From Bin5 sp022821545 (GTDB lineage Bacteria; Chloroflexota; Anaerolineae; Caldilineales; Caldilineaceae): a stretch of 64,000 bases of DNA. Below the pieces are notes generated by a model. That model saw only the letters and a list, made by a program, of their open reading frames with translations. It was not told the origin of the DNA and ran no database searches. The stretch lies in contig CAXXLO010000002.1 of the NCBI GenBank assembly GCA_963664085.2, positions 4,216,001 to 4,280,000 of the forward strand, written 5' to 3'. Of this stretch, positions 61,295-64,000 are shown piece by piece. The position numbers were made by a program, and so were the translations under genes. Every line of letters starts with the position of its first letter. Position 1 is the stretch's first letter.

Positions 61295-61324
61295 AGTCTA
61301 TCAGTAAGGCGGTACGCAGGTCAA
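61295..61324 (-). promoter_or_regulatory. Promoter for tRNA-Glu (and possibly the purine operon)
   Basis: On the minus strand TTGACC (61319-61324) and TAGACT (61295-61300) are 18 bases apart with a TGA extension. The tRNA begins 25 bases downstream. I see no separate promoter between the tRNA and purL. Confidence 0.55.
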
Positions 61325-61527
61325 ATTATGGGGCGTTCCGGATCGAGTGGGATTGGCGAACTCGGTGCGTAGTCGAGGCTGGAGTTCAGGCCAGCGGCCG
61401 GAAAGAAATCGGGCTTGAAGATCAATGGACAATTGCTGGTTTTTTCAATCCTTGTAATATCATATAAGGAAGAGTGAATTTGCAGTTCATCGGAGTTATT
61501 CCAACTGACCACGAAGGAGTAAGCGCA

Positions 61528-62427
61528 ATGAGACGATTATTGCCTTTCCTGATTTTTGCTGCATTTTGTATCGGCGCCTGTGTGGCTCCGGTCGCGCCCC
61601 AGGATGGCGCGGTTGCGAGCGGCGGCGACCAGTCCGCCGAAGTCGGCGATCTGTTGGGGGAGATTCTGACACGCGGCACCGTCCGAATATCCACAGACCC
61701 AAACTATGCGCCCCAGAGCTTCCTCGACGAGAGCGGAAACTTCGTGGGCTTTGACGTTGACGTAGCTGAGGAGATCGCCCGGCGCCTTGGTGTTGAAGTG
61801 GAGTTTGTCACCCCGGACTGGGACATTATTACGGCCGGTAACTGGGGGGACCAGTGGGACATGAGCGTTGGGTCAATGACAGTCACGACGGCGCGGCAAG
61901 AGGTCCTGGAATTCGCGTCTCCACCATATTACTACACGCCGGCCCAGTTCGCGGCAGTGGATGGCTCCGGTATCGATACGCTGGACGACCTGAATGGCGC
62001 CGCCATCTGCGTTGGCGTCTCCACCACGTATGAGAGCTGGTTGACAGGTGATATGGAGGGACTTGGATTGCCGGCCGCCAGCTTCTATGTTGACGCCCCG
62101 CCTGCCGGTGTATCGATCGTCCCCCTGACCACCGACAACGACTGCGCGCAACAGATTCAGGCCGGCCGCCAGGAATTTCTAGCCTTCCTGACCTCAAATA
62201 CTGTGGTGGAGGCCGCCATCGCGGAAGGCGTCGCCATTCACAGAGTGGGAAAACCGGTCTTTTCGGAGAATCTCGCGGTGGCTTTCGACAAGAATGCTTC
62301 CAAAGACATCGCCGGACTGGTAGACAAAGTCAGTGAGATAATCGCAGCAATGCATGCTGACGGCACTTTGAGAAACCTGTCGGAGGAGTGGTTCGGCGAG
62401 GACCTGACGAGCGATCCCACGCAGTAG
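61528..62427 (+). CDS. Family 3 (amino-acid-type) solute-binding lipoprotein
   Basis: The 299-residue protein has a lipoprotein signal (about residues 1-18, lipobox CIGAC). Its bilobed family 3 core shows TVRISTDPNYAPQSFLDESG (about 50-69), FVGFDVDVAEEIARRLG and DMSVGSMTVTTARQ. It ends with MHADGTLRNLSEEWFGED. It probably captures a polar amino acid or derivative. The start at 61528 has GGAG upstream. The permease gene follows after 91 bases. Confidence 0.94.
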   Translation: MRRLLPFLIFAAFCIGACVAPVAPQDGAVASGGDQSAEVGDLLGEILTRGTVRISTDPNYAPQSFLDESGNFVGFDVDVAEEIARRLGVEVEFVTPDWDIITAGNWGDQWDMSVGSMTVTTARQEVLEFASPPYYYTPAQFAAVDGSGIDTLDDLNGAAICVGVSTTYESWLTGDMEGLGLPAASFYVDAPPAGVSIVPLTTDNDCAQQIQAGRQEFLAFLTSNTVVEAAIAEGVAIHRVGKPVFSENLAVAFDKNASKDIAGLVDKVSEIIAAMHADGTLRNLSEEWFGEDLTSDPTQ

Positions 62428-62518
62428 ACGAAAAAAGAGCTGTGGAAATCGATTTCCAAGCGTGAATCGGCTTTCGCCACCTGAAGTCGTATGAGATGTC
62501 TTTGAAACCGGAATAGGA

Positions 62519-63373
62519 ATGACGACAGCGCCACCTGACGACCGTTTCGCTATTCAAGCTGAGCAGATCATGGCGTCGCAGCGGCGTGACGCACGCCGCT
62601 TTGAAATTGGCGTGCGCATTTCGTATGCCGTGCTCCTGGTGGCCCTTGTGTACGCATTCAGCGGTTCTCGTTTCACAGTCGCCGGTCTACAGTTCACGAC
62701 GATTTCCCTGGACTGGAGTTTCATTCGCAGCCACTGGTTTTTCATCTTCAACGGCGTCTGGCTGACTATTCTGCTATCGGCTCTGTCGATCACACTGGCG
62801 ACAGTTCTCTCGCTTCTGGGCGCGCTGGGGCGCCTGTCGAAGTCGGCGCCGGCATACGCTCTGGCGACCTTCTACATCTCGCTGATTCGAGGAACGCCCT
62901 TGCTGCTGCAGGTCGTATTCTTCTTTCTCGCCCTGCCGCAGCTGGGCATTCGCCTTTCGGGCCTGTCGGCCGGTGTCTTGGCGCTGGGGCTGAACTACGG
63001 CGCCTATATGACGGAGATCATGCGGGCGGGCATTCAGTCTGTGGACGCGGGCCAGCGGGATGCCGCCAAGTCCATGGGCATGACTCACTTTCAGATTATG
63101 CGGTTCATCGTATTGCCGCAGGCTTTGCGGCTGGTCATCCCGCCGATAGGAAACCAGTTCATCGCCATGCTGAAGGATACTTCGCTGATTTCGGTTACGG
63201 GCTTCGTGTGGGAGCTGCTTTGGAGGGCGCAGAAGCAGGGTCGGGCGAACTTTCGCAGCCTCGAAGCGCTTCTGATCGCGGCGGTCTTCTACTGGATCAT
63301 TACAATTATTTTTTCGGCCGTTCAAGCACAAATCGAGCTGCGTCTCTCGCGTGGTTACCGGTCGGCACTGTAG
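62519..63373 (+). CDS. Polar amino acid ABC transporter permease (HisM-like)
   Basis: The 284-residue protein has a cytoplasmic N-terminus of about 35 residues and about five or six helices. The HisM-family domain has SLIRGTPLLLQVVFFFLALP and the coupling loop AGQRDAAKSMGMTHFQIMRF, then FIVLPQALRLVIPPIGNQF. It forms the membrane channel with the binding protein upstream. The ATPase gene does not follow; a Gfo/Idh/MocA gene does. Confidence 0.93.
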   Translation: MTTAPPDDRFAIQAEQIMASQRRDARRFEIGVRISYAVLLVALVYAFSGSRFTVAGLQFTTISLDWSFIRSHWFFIFNGVWLTILLSALSITLATVLSLLGALGRLSKSAPAYALATFYISLIRGTPLLLQVVFFFLALPQLGIRLSGLSAGVLALGLNYGAYMTEIMRAGIQSVDAGQRDAAKSMGMTHFQIMRFIVLPQALRLVIPPIGNQFIAMLKDTSLISVTGFVWELLWRAQKQGRANFRSLEALLIAAVFYWIITIIFSAVQAQIELRLSRGYRSAL

Positions 63374-63455
63374 AACAAGACGAGCTGCGGCCGGTGAGCC
63401 GAACACACTGCATTCACTTCGAACATTTACATTGTCAGGTTGGAGGAACGAATAC

Positions 63456-64000
63456 ATGACACAAGACAAGACTCGCATTGGGATCATAGGTGTAGGCCAG
63501 ATCGGCAAGGGCCACGTTCGTAAGTATATGGAGATGCCGCACGTAGAGATTGCGGCCATTGCAGACATCAACGAAGCCGAGGCTCAGCGTGTGGCGGCAG
63601 AAAACGGCATCGCAACCGTTTATGCCAATTTTCGGCAGCTGCTGGCCCGAGACGACATCAAGGCGGTTGATGTCTGCCTGCACAACAACTACCACATGCC
63701 GGCGACGGTGGCAGCGCTGGAAGCGGGCAAGCATGTGTTCTGCGAAAAGCCAATGGCCGGCGCCTACATCGACGCCGAAAAGATGCTGGAAGCATCCAGG
63801 GATTGCGGCAAGATGCTCAGCATCCAGAACCGGGAGTATTTTACCAACGAGACCAAGGCGGCCAAGTCGTTGATTGACGGGGGTCATTTGGGGAAACTGT
63901 ACCACGCCCGCTCAACCGGCTATCGCCGGCGGGGAAGGCCCTTCGTGGACGGCTACGGCTCTCCACTATTTGTCAACAAAGAGACCGCCAGCGGCGGCGC
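63456..64000 (+). CDS. Gfo/Idh/MocA-family oxidoreductase (cut by window end)
   Basis: Only the first 181 residues are in the window. The Rossmann motif is GIIGVGQIGKGH (about 8-19) and the EKP motif is FCEKPMAG (about 96-103). Unlike the gene at 24054, both are intact. TTGGAGGAA precedes the ATG. It follows the amino-acid-type permease gene by 82 bases and is likely in the same transcript. It would oxidise the imported compound or a relative, for example an amino-sugar or inositol-like molecule. Confidence 0.92.
   Translation, partial: MTQDKTRIGIIGVGQIGKGHVRKYMEMPHVEIAAIADINEAEAQRVAAENGIATVYANFRQLLARDDIKAVDVCLHNNYHMPATVAALEAGKHVFCEKPMAGAYIDAEKMLEASRDCGKMLSIQNREYFTNETKAAKSLIDGGHLGKLYHARSTGYRRRGRPFVDGYGSPLFVNKETASGG

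Noticed and set aside
1..64000. CRISPR arrays, insertion sequences, phage genes or toxin-antitoxin pairs
   Set aside because: No regularly spaced repeats, transposase or integrase motifs, terminal inverted repeats or defence-gene signatures were seen on either strand.

Overview
The window is 64 kb of GC-rich bacterial chromosome, densely packed with genes on both strands. I see no insertion sequence, phage, plasmid or CRISPR signature. It looks like Chloroflexota, perhaps a Caldilineae/Anaerolineae-type lineage. That is inference from long lipoprotein leaders followed by Ala/Pro/Glu-rich linkers, many sugar-acid and phytanoyl-dioxygenase-type catabolic genes, an RNase HI with an N-terminal extension, HMG-CoA reductase, and GT-C membrane proteins with extracytoplasmic tails. 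Many recognisable promoters are of sigma-70 type, often with an extended TGn -10. GTG and TTG starts are common.

Layout. 1-2503 (minus): ornithine cyclodeaminase-like enzyme, tandem GNAT acetyltransferase and the start of anmK (cell-wall recycling). 2668-3693: an MDR dehydrogenase read from a promoter back-to-back with the previous one. 3709-5842 (minus): enolase-superfamily enzyme plus DapA-type aldolase. 6129-9861 (plus): ThuA-like protein, MFS exporter and a large unknown protein. 9998-12713: shikimate-dehydrogenase-like gene, then a spermidine-synthase-like gene overlapping an FkbM methyltransferase. 12695-18701 (minus): an apparent operon of sugar-type ABC importer (binding protein, two permeases), amidohydrolase, enoyl-CoA hydratase and 2-keto-4-pentenoate-hydratase-like enzyme. 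18895-27520: a catabolic block with two MDR dehydrogenases, sugar isomerase, SDR, two Gfo/Idh/MocA enzymes, a phytanoyl-CoA dioxygenase-like enzyme and a MATE-like transporter. 27805-31479: peptide/nickel-type ABC importer. 31522-40812: two GT-C-type membrane proteins flanking a five-gene minus-strand sugar-acid cluster. 41193-42697: fchA-folD one-carbon operon behind a structured leader. 42700-47929 (minus): RNase HI, MBL-fold protein, SMP-30-like lactonase, sugar isomerase and an unknown protein. 48193-49930: gltX and tRNA-Gln(CTG). 49912-61270 (minus): tRNA-Glu(TTC), purSL, purQ, purC, purE, purK, purF, purD and an HMG-CoA reductase. 61528-64000: amino-acid ABC importer and a Gfo/Idh/MocA gene cut by the window end.

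How it fits together. Much of the window is a set of scavenging modules (importer or exporter plus dehydrogenases, isomerases, aldolases and lactonases), set beside housekeeping genes for purines, folate one-carbon units and Glu/Gln charging. None of the three ABC importers has an ATPase gene next to it, which suggests shared ATPases elsewhere.

The most interesting points are these. The FolD homologue lacks the cyclohydrolase lysine and glutamine but is translationally coupled to FchA, so the two may form a split methylene-THF dehydrogenase/cyclohydrolase pair. A multi-hairpin leader RNA precedes that operon. A strong terminator lies between tRNA-Glu and the purL ribosome-binding site, so the purine operon may be fed by readthrough or attenuation. 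The two GT-C proteins share a C-terminal extracytoplasmic domain.
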